Assembly (NCBI GenBank): GCA_020446815.1
Contig: JAGRDY010000015.1
Span: forward strand, 1-64,000
DNA: 64,000 nucleotides
Reading direction: 5' to 3'
Origin: Paracoccaceae bacterium
Lineage (GTDB): Bacteria > Pseudomonadota > Alphaproteobacteria > Rhodobacterales > Rhodobacteraceae
Under the pieces are notes generated by a model. The model was not told the DNA's origin and searched no databases. It worked only from the letters and a program-made list of their open reading frames with translations. This document shows positions 54,138-63,016 of this stretch, one piece after another (position 1 is the stretch's first letter; each line of letters opens with the position of its first letter). Position numbers and translations under genes: made by a program.

Positions 54138-54918
54138 GGGCCGCCCTCTGGCCAAGATAGGCCTCCTGGACACGCCGGTCCTGCCGCACCTCGGCGAAGG
54201 GCCCCTCGGCGATCTTTGCGCCATAGTCGATCACCATCACCCGTTCGGGAAGCGCCGCAACAAGCCGCATGTCGTGTTCGATGATAATGTAGGACAGGCC
54301 GGGGCGCTCGGCCATCGTCATATGGATATCCTCGATCAAGGCGTCTGTGTCACGGTCGTCCATGCCCGAGGATGGCTCGTCGAGCATGATGACCTTCGGC
54401 TCGGATGCAAGCGCGCGGGCGATTTCCAGCCGCCGCCGATCGGCCTGCGGCAGGGCCCCGGCGAGCGTGTGGCGGCGCTGGTAGAGATCGGGCGAGACCA
54501 GGCGCAGAAGCTCTCCCGCGCGCTCGGCCGCCGCCTCCAGTTCGGCGCGGGCATGGCGCGGCCGCAAAAGCGCGTCAAGCACACCGCTGCGGGTCCGGCA
54601 ATGCATGCCGATCACGACGTTGTCGACCAGCGTGAGGTCGGTAAAAAGCCGGCTCGACTGGAAGGTGCGCGCGATCCCCGCCGCGGCAATGCGGTGGGCG
54701 GGCTGGCCGGTGATCGCGCGCCCGTCGAGATGCACGGAACCCGAACTCGGCCGGTAGATGCCCGAGATCAGGTTGAACAGCGTCGACTTGCCAGCCCCGT
54801 TCGGGCCGATGATGCAAAGCACCTCGCCCGCCGACAGGCTGAGATCGACGCCGGCGACCGCGACCAGGCCACCGAACCGGATGGAAAGATTGCGCGCCTC
54901 CAGAACCGGTCCAGACAT
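54130..54918 (-). CDS. livG: Branched-chain amino acid-type ABC transporter ATPase, LivG-like, atypical signature
   Basis: A 262-residue LivG-type ATPase. Walker A is IGPNGAGKSTLFNLI near residue 38, IARTFQSSRLFTDLTLVDNV is the Q loop, Walker B is VIMLDEPSSGMDD and the switch His is in IIIEHDM. The ABC signature, normally LPYGQQRR in this family, reads LPQADRRR, so the conserved Gly is Ala. The rest is intact. ATG at 54918 (TGATG overlap with livM) was chosen over the adjacent GTG. Confidence 0.87.
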   Translation of the reverse strand: MSGPVLEARNLSIRFGGLVAVAGVDLSLSAGEVLCIIGPNGAGKSTLFNLISGIYRPSSGSVHLDGRAITGQPAHRIAAAGIARTFQSSRLFTDLTLVDNVVIGMHCRTRSGVLDALLRPRHARAELEAAAERAGELLRLVSPDLYQRRHTLAGALPQADRRRLEIARALASEPKVIMLDEPSSGMDDRDTDALIEDIHMTMAERPGLSYIIIEHDMRLVAALPERVMVIDYGAKIAEGPFAEVRQDRRVQEAYLGQRAAHA

Positions 54919-56102
54919 CACCGCCCCCCGTAGCTTCTCGGGCGCTGCGGAAACAGACCCTGTGGACGCAAGATCAGGAACAGGATGACGATGACGCTGA
55001 CGAAAAGCAGGCGATAGTCAGCGAAGATGCGCAGTTTTTCGGGCAGGAGCGTCAGCAGGAACGCCCCGACGATCACGCCGAGCGTATTGTCCATTCCGCC
55101 GACGATCACCATGGTCATGATGGTCACCGAGACGAGAAAAGTGAAGTTGTCGGGCGAGATATAGCTGACATAGGCGGCATAGACAGACCCCGCGAAAGCG
55201 GCGAGGAACGCATCGACCGCGAAGGCCATCATCTTGTACCACACGACATTGATGCCCTGGCAGCGCGCCGCGAGTTCGTCGCACCTGAGCGCGTTCCAGG
55301 CCAGTCCGACCCGGCTGTCATGCAGCCGCCGCGCGCAGACGATCGCAAGCGCCACGAGCGCCGCGGCAAGGTAGTAGAAATTGGCCTGGCTCGGCAGGCG
55401 CTGGCCAAACAGCTCGATCGGCGCGGTGAAGGAATGCCCGGCAATCGTCGGCGCCGGAATGCCGACCAGGCCATTCGGCCCGCCGGTCCAGCTGAAATTG
55501 TTCAGAAGCTGATGGACGACGATGCCGAAGGCGATGGTGACGAGCGCCAGATAGGTTTCGCGCGTCCGCATCGAAGGGAACCCCAGCACGAAACCGAAGC
55601 CGGTGGCCACCAGCGCCGCGATCGGCAAAGTCAGCCAGAATGACACGCCAAAGTCGATCGCCAGCAGAGCCGAACAATAGGCGCCGATACCGTAAGAGGC
55701 GCCAGTGGCGAAATTGGGAATGTTGGCGCTGCCAAGCTGGAAATTGAGCGCGAGCGCAAGGACCGCGTAAAGCTGGGCGATGACCAGAAGATGCAGCGCA
55801 TAGCTGCTGCCCTGCATCATGAACGGATAAACGAGCACGACCACGGCGCCGAGACCGAGAGCCTGCGCGCGTGCGGCGTGGAAGGCGCTGACGATGCGGT
55901 CCTCGATCGCCGGGCGGATCTGGAGCAGCGCGAAGCCCGCAGCGAACACCGCGAGCAGCGCCACGATCAGCCGCCAGTCGTCGGTCAGAAGAAAGAACCC
56001 GAGCAGCAAGGCGCCGCCAAGCTCGATTCCGGCGATGATCGCCAGGTCCGCGCCGGAGGCACGGCGCGCCGCAAGGGTGATCTTGCTTGTCCCGGTCATC
56101 AT
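54918..56102 (-). CDS. livM: Branched-chain amino acid-type ABC transporter permease, LivM-like
   Basis: A 394-residue permease with about ten helices. After an N-terminal extension with three helices (residues 20-90), the LivM core begins LHLLVIAQLYAVLALALNFQLGSANIPNFATGASYGIGAY. LGFPSMRTRETYLALVTIAFGIV and SRVGLAWNALRCDELAARCQGINV are characteristic, the latter the ATPase-contacting loop. The start is one of two adjacent ATGs (56102 or 56099), 1-4 bp after the livH stop. Confidence 0.9.
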   Translation of the reverse strand: MMTGTSKITLAARRASGADLAIIAGIELGGALLLGFFLLTDDWRLIVALLAVFAAGFALLQIRPAIEDRIVSAFHAARAQALGLGAVVVLVYPFMMQGSSYALHLLVIAQLYAVLALALNFQLGSANIPNFATGASYGIGAYCSALLAIDFGVSFWLTLPIAALVATGFGFVLGFPSMRTRETYLALVTIAFGIVVHQLLNNFSWTGGPNGLVGIPAPTIAGHSFTAPIELFGQRLPSQANFYYLAAALVALAIVCARRLHDSRVGLAWNALRCDELAARCQGINVVWYKMMAFAVDAFLAAFAGSVYAAYVSYISPDNFTFLVSVTIMTMVIVGGMDNTLGVIVGAFLLTLLPEKLRIFADYRLLFVSVIVILFLILRPQGLFPQRPRSYGGR

Positions 56103-56103
56103 G

Positions 56104-57021
56104 TCAGACTTTCTCCATGACGGTCCGGCCGAGAATGCCCGAGGGTTTCAACACCAGCACGAAGATGACCAGCAGAAACGCGAAGACCAGCCGGTAGGAC
56201 GCACCTTCGGCCATCGTCGCCTGCACAAGCGTGTCGATCCCGGCGATCAGCAGGCTGCCGAGGATGGCACCCTGCATACTGCCGAGCCCGCCGATCACCG
56301 CAGCAGAAAAGCCGATCAGGCCAAGCTGGATGCCGAAGTCGAAACGGACGACACCGGCATAGCTTGCATAGAAGATGCCGCCGATCGCGCCCACCGCCGA
56401 GGCGATGAAGAAAGTCGCGGCATAGATGCGCGAGGGGCTGATCGCCATCAGCCGCGCGATGTTGCGATCCTCGGCAACGGCACGGATCCGCATCCCGAGC
56501 GGAGTGTGGCGCATGACAACGTAAAGCACAATCATCATCAGCACCGAGACGGCGATGACGAAGAGGCTGAAAACCGGCACCGTCAGATCACCGATCATGA
56601 GGCGGGTTTCGATCAGGTTCGGGAAAGGTTTGGGATTGCTTCCCTGGGGATAGATCATGCGGATCAATTCGCGGATCACCGTACCAAGCGCCACGGTCGC
56701 AACCAGCGCCATCATCGCCGGCGCGTTGCGAAAGCGCCGGATCACCAGCCAGTCGGCCAGAACGCCGATCAGCCCCACAACGACGATCGCCGCAGCACAG
56801 GCGAGCACAAGCGCGCCGGGCGTCGCCGCAGGAAACGCGGTGGCGATGAGCGCCTGAACCGTGGCCAACACCACGAATGGCGCCACGATCGACACATCCC
56901 CATGCGAGAAGTGAATCACGTTCAGCACGCCGAAAAGCAGGCTGAAACCGAGCGCCACCAGCGCGTAGATGCTGCTCAGAACCAGCCAGTTCATCAGGTT
57001 CTGCATGACGAACGCATCCAT
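56104..57021 (-). CDS. livH: Branched-chain amino acid-type ABC transporter permease, LivH-like
   Basis: A 305-residue permease with about eight helices. Typical LivH segments are LVLSSIYALVALGFSLLFGVLNVIHFSHGDVSI near the start, TPLGMRIRAVAEDRNIARLMAI for the ATPase contact and FSAAVIGGLGSMQGAILGSLLIAGIDTL near the end. The ATG at 57021 has GGGAGGA 5 nt upstream; a longer start at 57039 is less likely. Confidence 0.9.
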   Translation of the reverse strand: MDAFVMQNLMNWLVLSSIYALVALGFSLLFGVLNVIHFSHGDVSIVAPFVVLATVQALIATAFPAATPGALVLACAAAIVVVGLIGVLADWLVIRRFRNAPAMMALVATVALGTVIRELIRMIYPQGSNPKPFPNLIETRLMIGDLTVPVFSLFVIAVSVLMMIVLYVVMRHTPLGMRIRAVAEDRNIARLMAISPSRIYAATFFIASAVGAIGGIFYASYAGVVRFDFGIQLGLIGFSAAVIGGLGSMQGAILGSLLIAGIDTLVQATMAEGASYRLVFAFLLVIFVLVLKPSGILGRTVMEKV

Positions 57022-57055
57022 CCGGTCCTCCCTGGTCACTTGTTTTGGAAAGGGA

Positions 57056-57088
57056 TGCGCGGCCGGCGCCCGATCAGCCGGCCGCGCA
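57056..57088 (-). promoter_or_regulatory. 12-bp intercistronic hairpin after livJ
   Basis: 57056-57067 and 57077-57088 form a perfect 12-bp GC stem with a 9-nt loop, starting 5 bp after the livJ stop. Only a weak pyrimidine tail follows. It probably stabilises the binding-protein mRNA and attenuates the permease genes. Confidence 0.7.
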
Positions 57089-57093
57089 ATGGA

Positions 57094-58230
57094 TCACTTG
57101 TCGAGTGTCACCCATTCGCCACCCTTGACGACCTTGATCTCGACCTCGACCGGGATCTCGGTCTGGCCGTTCGCATCAAAGGTCGTTGTCCCGAGCACAC
57201 CTTCATGGGACATGCCGCGGATCGCCTTGGCCAACGCCACCTTGTCGTCGATGCCGACCTCGCGGATCGCGGTCAAGAGGATATTGGTCGCCTCATAGGC
57301 ATATTTGGTGTAGGGGCTTTCCGGTTCGGCGAAACCGTGCGCGTCATAGTCGGCGTGCATCTGATCGAGCCTGGGATTCGACTGCGCCGCCGGATAGCTG
57401 ACCATCGTGCCTTCGGCGGCATCGCCGGCAAGCTTGATGAACTCGGGATCGTAGAAGCCGGAAATGCCGATCATCGGAATATCCAGCCCTATCTCCTCTT
57501 CCTGCTTGCGCAGGATCCCCGCTTCGGTGATGACGCCGCCGAAATAGATCGCGTCGGCCCCGGCGTCCTTGATCTTGGTCAGGACGGCGCGGAAATCGGT
57601 GGTGCCCACCGGCAGCAGGTCAGTCGAGTCGATGGCACCGCCGGCATCGGTGAAGAACTGCGTGAACGCATCCGCGTTACCGGTGCCGTAATCGCTGGTA
57701 TCGGATACGATGGCGATCTTCTTGGCGCCGAGATCGCTGGCGGCCCAATGCGCCAGAGGCAGGTTCTCGGCCAGCAGCGTCGGTGTGACGCGAGTCACTT
57801 CCGGCAGATTCTGGTCGGTGATCTTCGGGCTGATCGCACCCCAGACGATGAATGGCATCTGCGCGCGGTTGAAGACCGGGATCGTTGCCAGCGCAACCGG
57901 GCTGTTCCAATGCCCGATCGCGGCAACGACCTCGGGATCGTTGACCAGCTTGAGCGCGGCACCGACCCCGGTCTGCGGATCAGAGGCGTCATCGAGCACC
58001 ACGCCTTCCACCTCATAGGGATAGTCATCGGCGTTGGCCTGGTCGATGGCGAGCAGAAAGCCGTTCTTCGCCCCGAGCCCCTGCTGGGCGTTGCCGCCGC
58101 TGATCGGGCCGATGAAGCCGAGCTTGATCTTCTGCTTGTCCTGGGCGCCGGCGCCTGCGGGCACCAGTGCGACCGATGCCGAAAGCGCGAGTGCCGCAAG
58201 CAGGCTGCGCCGATTCAATGTGTTTAGCAT
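57094..58230 (-). CDS. livJ: Branched-chain amino acid-type ABC transporter substrate-binding protein
   Basis: A 378-residue type I periplasmic binding protein (Peripla_BP_6). A signal peptide with a Tat-like RRSLL start and AGAGAQ cleavage region (about residues 8-30) precedes IKLGFIGPISGGNAQQGLGAKNGFLLAID. NDPEVVAAIGHWNSPVALATIPVFN and TSDYGTGNADAF are the usual ligand and hinge segments. GGGAGGA directly abuts an ATG at 58236, so the ATG at 58230, 6 nt further, is the better start. The gene follows coxG after 128 bp with a CCGGTC/GACCGG hairpin (58260-58276). Confidence 0.9.
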   Translation of the reverse strand: MLNTLNRRSLLAALALSASVALVPAGAGAQDKQKIKLGFIGPISGGNAQQGLGAKNGFLLAIDQANADDYPYEVEGVVLDDASDPQTGVGAALKLVNDPEVVAAIGHWNSPVALATIPVFNRAQMPFIVWGAISPKITDQNLPEVTRVTPTLLAENLPLAHWAASDLGAKKIAIVSDTSDYGTGNADAFTQFFTDAGGAIDSTDLLPVGTTDFRAVLTKIKDAGADAIYFGGVITEAGILRKQEEEIGLDIPMIGISGFYDPEFIKLAGDAAEGTMVSYPAAQSNPRLDQMHADYDAHGFAEPESPYTKYAYEATNILLTAIREVGIDDKVALAKAIRGMSHEGVLGTTTFDANGQTEIPVEVEIKVVKGGEWVTLDK

Positions 58231-58358
58231 CTTCATTCCTCCCTTTTTCATGTTGCCACCCGGTCACCTCGACCGGCGATGGCTTGGCCTTGATATCCCC
58301 GGGGCACCCGACCGAAGCCGTCGCATGCCCCGCGCGCGTTCCTGTCCTTGCGATCGCC

Positions 58359-58919
58359 TCATCCGGCGATCCACCAGCCGAGCACGATCACCACAACGAT
58401 GGCGAGCGCACCCCACACAAGCCACCGGCCGGGCGCCACGGCGGGCGCGGACGGCGGTGCCGCCTTGTCCGGCGCGCTTGCGCCAGAGAGCTTCTCGCTC
58501 AGGCAGCCGAAGAACTCTTCCGACAACTTTTTTGCGGTGCCCTGGATCAGCCGGGAGCCAACCTGGGCGAGCTTGCCGCCGACATTGACATCGGCATTGT
58601 AGCGCAGGCGGGTGCCGCCGGTCTCGTCCTCCAGATCGACCCTTGCCTTGCCGCGGGCGAAGCCGGCCGCACCACCCTTGCCTTCGCCCGAAATCGTGTA
58701 GCCGCGGTCCGGCTCGATTTCGCTCAGTGTTATCTTGGCCCCGAACGTGGCGCTGATCGGGCCGATGGCGGCGCGCACCGAGGCGGTGAAATCGGTGTCC
58801 GACTGCCGGTCCAGCGACTTGCAGCCGGGAATGCAGGCGCGCAGCATCTCCGGATCGTTGAGCGCCTTCCACACGATGCGGCGGTTGGCGGGGATGAGCG
58901 TTTCACCTTCGAGTATCAT
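58359..58919 (-). CDS. coxG: CoxG/SRPBCC family membrane-anchored protein
   Basis: A 186-residue CO-dehydrogenase-subunit-G-type protein. The SRPBCC lipid- or cofactor-binding fold covers residues 1-145 (LEGETLIPANRRIVWKALNDPEML, IPGCKSL, NADVNVGGKLAQVGSRLIQGTAKKL). A linker rich in Ala/Pro leads to a C-terminal helix (WLVWGALAIVVVIVLGWWIAG). In Oligotropha CoxG recruits CO dehydrogenase to the membrane, so a similar role for this molybdenum hydroxylase is likely. It overlaps the large-subunit stop by 4 bp. Confidence 0.88.
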   Translation of the reverse strand: MILEGETLIPANRRIVWKALNDPEMLRACIPGCKSLDRQSDTDFTASVRAAIGPISATFGAKITLSEIEPDRGYTISGEGKGGAAGFARGKARVDLEDETGGTRLRYNADVNVGGKLAQVGSRLIQGTAKKLSEEFFGCLSEKLSGASAPDKAAPPSAPAVAPGRWLVWGALAIVVVIVLGWWIAG

Positions 58920-61303
58920 GCCCTGCCCTCCTTCTCGGTACAGGCCCGACGGATCTGCTCGAAGACAGACGATGGCCTGAGCGGCACCCTTGTGATGTTG
59001 ACACCGAGGCCCGAGAGCGCATCGCCGACCGCGTTGGCGATCGCCGGCACGGCGCCGGTCAGCCCGCCCTCGGCCGCACCCTTGATGCCGCCGACGGTGT
59101 CGATGCTTGGCGTCTCGATATGATCAAGCTCGAGTTCGGGGACATCCATCGCGGTGGGCATCAGGTAGTCGAGCAGGTTGGCGTTCAGGTGCTGGCCATC
59201 GGCGTCATAGACGATCTCTTCCATCAGCGCCTCGCCGATGCCCTGCACCGTGGCGCCATGCACCTGCCCCTCGACGATCCTGGGGTTGATCACCCGGCCG
59301 CAGTCGTGGACCACCGCATAGCGTTCGATCTCCACCCGGCCGTCCTCCGGGTCGACGGCGACCTGAACGACATGGGTGCCGTTGGCCATCGTCACCATCG
59401 GCGGATCGTAATAGTCGGTCGCCTCGAGCCCGTGCTCCTCGCCCTGCGGCAGGCCGAGATTGTTCATCGAATAGGCGGTTTCGGCGACTTCGCGCAGGCT
59501 GAGACTGCGGCCCGCGTCCTCGGGGTCGGCCACCCGCCCGTCCTTCAGCACCAGGCGTTCCGGATCGGCGTCCAGCATATAGCCGGCAATGCGGCGGATC
59601 TTGACGCCAACCTTCTCGCTGCAGCGGATCACGGTGCCGCCGCCGACGACCGAGCCGCGGCTGGCGAAGGTGCCGGTACCATAGGGCGTCTTGGAGGTGT
59701 CGCCCTCGACCACCGTCACGTCCTCGCACGCGACACCGAGCCGGTCGGCCGCGATCTGCGCGAAGGTCGTGTAATGGCCCTGCCCCGCGTCGGCCTGGCT
59801 GACATAGACGGTGATCTTGCCGTCGGGCTCGACCACCACGCGCGAGCTGTCGAAGCCCGGCATCTTGGCAAATCCGCGCACGCGCCAGCCCGGCGCACCG
59901 GTGCCGGAAACCTCGGTATAGTTGCAGATGCCGATGCCACGGTATTTGCCGTTGACCAACCGGTCCTTCGGCTGGGCGGCGCGAAACGCGTCATAGCCGA
60001 TCATCTCCAGCCCGCGTTCGAGCGACGGCAGATAGCTGCCGGTGTCGTAACGCACCCCAACCACGTTGACATAGGGGAATTCCTCAGGGCGCACGGTATT
60101 GCGCCGCCGCACTTCGGCCGGGTCGATGCCAAGGCGCCGACCGATGCGGTCCATCATCCCCTCGATCGCGAGAAACGCCGAGGGCTGGCCGGTGCCGCGC
60201 TTGGCCCCGGTGGGGCAGGTGTTGGTGATCAGCGAGCTGACATCGTAGCGATAGGTCTGGAAACGGTAAGGCCCCGGCAGCATCCGCGCACATCCCGTCG
60301 CCTCGAGCGTCGGCGAGTAGGGATGGTTGGGATAGGCGCCGCAGTTGGTCTTGAGGTTCAGATAGACGCCGCAAAGGGTGCCATCCTGCTTGACCGAGAC
60401 CTTGATATGCAGGATGTGGCCGCGTGCGTGCATGTTGGTCAGAAGCGACTCGCGCCGATCCTGAACCCACTTGACCGCCCGCCCGTACCGGCGCGCCAGC
60501 GCGACGACGATCAACTCGTCCGGAAAGACGTGTGCCTTGGTGCCGAAGCCGCCGCCGACCGCGGGCGCCACCACCCGCAACACCGATTCCGGGATGTCGA
60601 GATGGTCTGCGATGGCGGTGCGCACGATGTGCGGGATCTGGGTCGGCGTCCACAGCGTAAAGTTGGTCGCGACCGGGTCGGGCCAGGCCATGCAGCCCCT
60701 GGGTTCGATCATGCCACCGGCGGTCTTGCCGTTGCGGAACTCTTCCTCGAGCACGAGGTCACCCTCGGCGAACCTGGCGTCGAAATCCTCGGTTTCGAAC
60801 GCGGCCCTGAAGATGTGATTGTCGCCCAGATGCGAATGGATCACCGGCGCGCCTGCCGCCTCGGCCTCTTCGATGCCGGCAACCGCGGGCAGCGGATCGT
60901 AATCGACCTCGACCAGATCGAGCGCGTCCTGCGCGACATAGGGGCTTTCGGCCAGTATTACCGCGACGTATTCTCCGACGAAATTCACTCTGTCGACCGC
61001 CACCACCGGGCGGCGCACATCACGATAGCCCTCGATCTCGATCACCGGAGCAAAGGTCTTGATGTCACCGACAAGATCCTTGCCGGTCAGCACATCGATC
61101 ACGCCGGGCAATGCCTTTGCCGCGCTGGCATCGACCGACAGTATGTCGGCACACGCGTAGGGGCTTAGCACGAAGGCAAGGTGGATCAACCCCTTCGGCT
61201 CGGGCAGATCATCGAGGAACTGCGCCTTGCCACGCATCAGATAACTGTCCTCGCGGCGCAGGACGGTCTTGCCGATCAGCGTGAAATCCTCGATCGCCTT
61301 CAT
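58916..61303 (-). CDS. Xanthine dehydrogenase family large (molybdopterin-binding) subunit
   Basis: A 795-residue molybdenum hydroxylase catalytic subunit, hydroxylating an aldehyde or N-heterocycle with water as oxygen source. Moco-site segments are VGGGFGTKAHVFPDE, TGAKRGTGQPSAFLAIE (about residue 375), DAGQGHYTTFAQIAADRLG and the catalytic Glu in KGAAEGGLTGAVPA near the end. The form I CO-dehydrogenase loop AYRCSFR is absent, so it is not a true CO dehydrogenase. The usual Tyr of the AYRGAG loop is Lys here. The ATG at 61303 overlaps the small-subunit stop (ATGA). Confidence 0.9.
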   Translation of the reverse strand: MKAIEDFTLIGKTVLRREDSYLMRGKAQFLDDLPEPKGLIHLAFVLSPYACADILSVDASAAKALPGVIDVLTGKDLVGDIKTFAPVIEIEGYRDVRRPVVAVDRVNFVGEYVAVILAESPYVAQDALDLVEVDYDPLPAVAGIEEAEAAGAPVIHSHLGDNHIFRAAFETEDFDARFAEGDLVLEEEFRNGKTAGGMIEPRGCMAWPDPVATNFTLWTPTQIPHIVRTAIADHLDIPESVLRVVAPAVGGGFGTKAHVFPDELIVVALARRYGRAVKWVQDRRESLLTNMHARGHILHIKVSVKQDGTLCGVYLNLKTNCGAYPNHPYSPTLEATGCARMLPGPYRFQTYRYDVSSLITNTCPTGAKRGTGQPSAFLAIEGMMDRIGRRLGIDPAEVRRRNTVRPEEFPYVNVVGVRYDTGSYLPSLERGLEMIGYDAFRAAQPKDRLVNGKYRGIGICNYTEVSGTGAPGWRVRGFAKMPGFDSSRVVVEPDGKITVYVSQADAGQGHYTTFAQIAADRLGVACEDVTVVEGDTSKTPYGTGTFASRGSVVGGGTVIRCSEKVGVKIRRIAGYMLDADPERLVLKDGRVADPEDAGRSLSLREVAETAYSMNNLGLPQGEEHGLEATDYYDPPMVTMANGTHVVQVAVDPEDGRVEIERYAVVHDCGRVINPRIVEGQVHGATVQGIGEALMEEIVYDADGQHLNANLLDYLMPTAMDVPELELDHIETPSIDTVGGIKGAAEGGLTGAVPAIANAVGDALSGLGVNITRVPLRPSSVFEQIRRACTEKEGRA

Positions 61304-61794
61304 GCCCCGCACGCCCCCTCGCGCATCCGCTTCGCCGCGTCCTCGACGGCGTCGACGATGTTGAGATAGCCGGTGCAGCGGCACATGTTGTTGGTCAACG
61401 CCTGCCGGATCTGGCCGCGGTCAGGATTGGGGTTCGATTGCAGAAACTCGATCGTGGTCATCAAGAAACCCGGCGTGCAGTAGCCGCATTGCAGCGCATG
61501 GGCATCGTGAAACGCCTCTTGTACCGGATGGAGCGGGCCATCGCCGGCGATGCCCTCGACGGTGGTGATCTCTGCGCCATCAAGCGCTGCGGCGAATTGC
61601 AGGCAGCTCCGGCCAGTCTTGCCATTGATGAGCACCGTACACGCACCGCAGACGCCGTGTTCGCAGCCAATGTGAGTGCCCGTGAGTTGAAGCTCGTGGC
61701 GCAGGAAATCCGCCAGCAGATAGCGCGGCTCGACCTCGCGGACATATTCCTTGCCGTTGACCTTCATCCGGACTGTGACCTTTTTCGCGCTCAT
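61300..61794 (-). CDS. Xanthine dehydrogenase family small (2Fe-2S) subunit
   Basis: A 164-residue electron-transfer subunit with two 2Fe-2S clusters. The plant-ferredoxin-like site has Cys44, 49, 52 and 64 (GCEHGVCGACTVLING), and the helical site has Cys103, 106, 138 and 140 (QCGYCTPGF, NMCRCTGY). It passes electrons from the Mo centre to the FAD of the medium subunit. The ATG at 61794 has GAGG upstream. The long open frame above it overlaps the medium-subunit gene and is not coding. Confidence 0.94.
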   Translation of the reverse strand: MSAKKVTVRMKVNGKEYVREVEPRYLLADFLRHELQLTGTHIGCEHGVCGACTVLINGKTGRSCLQFAAALDGAEITTVEGIAGDGPLHPVQEAFHDAHALQCGYCTPGFLMTTIEFLQSNPNPDRGQIRQALTNNMCRCTGYLNIVDAVEDAAKRMREGACGA

Positions 61795-61858
61795 CACATG
61801 TTCCTCGCGATCCGTGCCGCAGCGCCGCGGCGGAAGGGATTTAGGTGCTCGGCCCGGT

Positions 61859-62743
61859 TCATCTTTCGACTGCCGCCCCCTGCATCTGCCGCAACACCTT
61901 GCGGACGAGCGAACCGATCGCTTCGGCGCGATAGGCCGCATCTGCATGCACGTCACCGGCCGGGTCTGCCACCACCGCAGCCTCGGCGCCTGCCGCACGG
62001 ATCAGCGCATCGTCGAGCCGCTGGCCTTCGATGAGCGCTTCGACCGGGCTGAGCCTTGCCGTGGTATCGCCTGCGCCCATCGCCGACAGCCGGGCGCGGG
62101 AGCAACGCCCGTCAGGGCCGAATTCGACGCAGGCCGCGACACCCGCGACGGCAAAACCGTGCGCGCGGTTCGCGATCTCGTGGAAGGCGCAACCTGCGCC
62201 CTCGGCGATGGCGGGCATCTTGACTTCAGCCAGCATCTCGTCCGGCTCGAGGCAGTTGGTCAACGCCGAAACGAAAAATTCGTCAGCGGTAACCTCGCGC
62301 CGGCCACGGCTGCTGGCGATTACGAAGCGCGCGTCGAGCGCGGACGCCACGCTTGGCAATTCGGCAAGCGGATCGGCATGAGCGAGACTGCCGCAGACCG
62401 TGCCGAAATTACGGCTTGCGCGCACGCCGACATGCGGCATCGCGATCGACATCAGCGGCAGCCGGCTGGCGACAAGATCGCTTGTCTCGGCTTCGCTCTG
62501 CCGGGTGAGCGCGCCGCAGGCGATTGCGGCGCCTTCTTCGCGAAGATAGGCCAGATCGCGGCAGCGGTTGATGTCGATCAGCACCGCCGGAGACAAGATG
62601 CGCATGTTCATCAACGGAACGAGGCTCTGACCACCAGAGAGAACGCGCGCATCCGCGCCATATTCCGCGAGAAGCGCGCACGCTTCCTCGATGTTGTCCG
62701 GGCGATGGTAGTCGAAAACCGCAGGTTTCACTCTCGTCTCCAT
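61859..62743 (-). CDS. Xanthine dehydrogenase family medium (FAD-binding) subunit
   Basis: A 294-residue FAD subunit of the molybdenum hydroxylase. The FAD-binding motifs LSGGQSLVPLMNMR (residues about 35-48) and NFGTVCGSLAHADPLAELP (about 112-130) are present, with ARGRREVTADEFF-like and MGAGDTTARL segments later. It is the first gene of the leftward run medium-small-large-coxG. The ATG at 62743 (METRVKPAVFDYHRP) is the family start. The promoter must lie in the region shared with lysR. Confidence 0.92.
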   Translation of the reverse strand: METRVKPAVFDYHRPDNIEEACALLAEYGADARVLSGGQSLVPLMNMRILSPAVLIDINRCRDLAYLREEGAAIACGALTRQSEAETSDLVASRLPLMSIAMPHVGVRASRNFGTVCGSLAHADPLAELPSVASALDARFVIASSRGRREVTADEFFVSALTNCLEPDEMLAEVKMPAIAEGAGCAFHEIANRAHGFAVAGVAACVEFGPDGRCSRARLSAMGAGDTTARLSPVEALIEGQRLDDALIRAAGAEAAVVADPAGDVHADAAYRAEAIGSLVRKVLRQMQGAAVER

Positions 62744-62841
62744 GCTCAGCCACTGCGGCGATCCGGTCATCGCAGAACTGACCTGTCGGACGACCTTTCT
62801 GAAGGGTCCGCTTGGGAACCAAGCCTTGCATGCCGCAACTC

Positions 62842-62876
62842 ATACGAAAAATGTATTTTATCTTTCCATTAGAAAG
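62842..62876. promoter_or_regulatory. Paired LysR-type dyads between the molybdenum hydroxylase operon and lysR
   Basis: ATACGAAAAATGTAT (62842-62856) and CTTTCCATTAGAAAG (62862-62876) are T-N11-A dyads whose centres are exactly 20 bp apart, two helical turns. They lie about 100 bp upstream of the medium-subunit start and 140 bp from lysR, as expected for recognition and activation sites of a divergently encoded LysR regulator. Confidence 0.6.
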
Positions 62877-63016
62877 GATATCTCTATGACTCAGGCAATC
62901 GCGAGGTGCGCGCTGGCAAGATGCCGCATCGCATATGTTTTCTATGGACGCCCCCAATAACATAGATACATACTTGGAATGAAATCTCGTGATGTTCAGC
63001 ACACCAAGGGAAACGC

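Noticed and set aside
55894-58227. A 777-codon rightward reading frame opposite livM, livH and livJ
   Set aside because: It is a His/Arg/Asp-rich antisense shadow of GC-rich genes. No family features are visible, and the opposite strand has clear transporter proteins.
59120-61168. A 682-codon rightward reading frame opposite the molybdenum hydroxylase large subunit
   Set aside because: Composition is that of an antisense frame, and the leftward protein has all catalytic motifs.
58916-62743. Aerobic carbon monoxide dehydrogenase (coxMSL)
   Set aside because: The AYRCSFR active-site loop of form I CoxL is absent and no CO-specific accessory genes other than coxG are present.
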